Source of the DNA: an uncultured Clostridia bacterium | GTDB lineage: Bacteria; Bacillota_A; Clostridia; Peptostreptococcales; Anaerovoracaceae | Assembly: GCA_946645735.1 (NCBI GenBank) | Contig: CAMPCK010000080.1 | Location: 1 to 5,409, forward strand | Length of the DNA: 5,409 bases | Reading direction: 5' to 3' | Shown here: piece after piece, positions 5,010-5,409 of the stretch | Layout: each line of letters starts with the position of its first letter | Position numbering within the stretch: the stretch's first letter is position 1 | Notes under the pieces: generated by a model | What the model saw: the letters and a program-made list of their open reading frames with translations, nothing else | What the model was told of the DNA's origin: nothing | Database searches by the model: none | Position numbers and translations under genes: made by a program

Positions 5010-5409
5010 ATGTTAGACATTCTTATAATAAACGGTAAATACCCCGACTATTCAGAAAAAGTCCTTAAAAAGGCAAATATAGGCCTTAAGGACGGTAAAA
5101 TCACATACATCGGGGATGAATGCCCTGAAACTTATAAAACCATCGATGCAGATGGAAGAGTTGTTTCCCCGGGATTCATCGACATCCATATGCACGAGGA
5201 AAACTTCGCCGAAGGAAAGAAGTACGTAATCGCTGACATGATGCTTAAACAGGGCGTAACTCTTGCCCTGGGCGGAAACTGCGGAACCCTTTACCAGACA
5301 GTTAGGGAGTTCAGGGACACCATAGAAGAACTGGGCGGTTCACCTATAAACTATATGATGCTTTCCGGATATAACCACTACTGGACTGAACTTGGACTCG
5401 GTCATTCAG
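5010..5409 (+). CDS. N-acyl-D-amino-acid deacylase-like amidohydrolase, N-terminal part (3' end outside window)
   Basis: The frame is open from the ATG at 5010 to the right edge, giving 133 complete codons of a protein that in this family usually has around 500 residues. D-aminoacylases are zinc enzymes of the amidohydrolase superfamily that release D-amino acids from their N-acyl forms. Seen here are the N-terminal beta-sandwich start (D-I-L-I-I-N-G-K, then G-L-K-D-G-K-I-T-Y-I-G), the first-strand block V-V-S-P-G-F-I-D-I-H-M-H with His60 and His62, and Q-G-V-T followed by G-G-N-C-G with Cys91. A cysteine in G-N-C-G is characteristic of D-aminoacylases, where it binds zinc, and distinguishes them from dihydropyrimidinases and dihydroorotases. 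Later metal ligands lie outside the window, so activity cannot be judged. It follows the M20 gene by 20 bases, suggesting a shared amide-hydrolysis pathway. Confidence 0.85.
   Translation, partial: MLDILIINGKYPDYSEKVLKKANIGLKDGKITYIGDECPETYKTIDADGRVVSPGFIDIHMHEENFAEGKKYVIADMMLKQGVTLALGGNCGTLYQTVREFRDTIEELGGSPINYMMLSGYNHYWTELGLGHS

Noticed and set aside
5061..5093. Inverted repeat GTCCTTAA / TTAAGGAC with a 17-base spacer in the last gene
   Set aside because: It has only 8 pairs, a long loop and is fully coding in a lysine-rich stretch, so it is likely chance.
1..5409. Mobile element, CRISPR array, toxin-antitoxin pair, tRNA or riboswitch
   Set aside because: No transposase or integrase motif, spaced direct repeats, small gene pair, or recognisable RNA fold was found; the genes cover nearly the whole window on one strand.

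Overview
The window looks like a chromosomal segment of a low-to-mid GC Firmicute, most likely a member of Clostridia. Three things point that way: the order recG - rsmD - coaD, which resembles the ylbH(rsmD)-ylbI(coaD) neighbourhood of Bacillus subtilis; strong GGAGG-type ribosome binding sites; and a heavy preference for AGA/AGG arginine and ATA isoleucine codons. I cannot fix family or genus from the sequence alone. All seven recognised genes lie on the + strand, and gaps between them never exceed about 70 bases.

Left part (1-1739): the C-terminal helicase half of RecG, cut by the window edge inside its Walker A motif, followed after 9 bases by rsmD, the 16S rRNA G966 N2-methyltransferase. 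Middle (1740-2865): the only real intergenic gap (69 bases) holds two good sigma-A-type promoter candidates, with a 14-bp perfect palindrome in the spacer of the second. They drive coaD (phosphopantetheine adenylyltransferase, coenzyme A synthesis), which is followed by a small acidic coiled-coil protein of unknown function.

Right part (2866-5409): three hydrolases packed together. These are a metallo-beta-lactamase-fold hydrolase, an M20-family amidohydrolase whose start overlaps the previous gene by 14 bases, and the N-terminal third or quarter of a protein resembling N-acyl-D-amino-acid deacylase, cut by the right edge. No terminator separates them from the coaD genes, so they may be co-transcribed from the coaD promoters. 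The families suggest hydrolysis of amide bonds in N-acyl amino acids or unusual dipeptides, but the substrate is inferred, not seen. In B. subtilis the gene after coaD is the membrane protein gene ylbJ, so the hydrolase set looks like lineage-specific cargo behind a housekeeping cluster.

The most interesting non-coding signals are a pair of mutually exclusive hairpins at the start of the metallo-hydrolase gene, which itself lacks a clear ribosome binding site, and the promoter/palindrome arrangement before coaD. I saw no mobile element, CRISPR array, tRNA, rRNA or rho-independent terminator.
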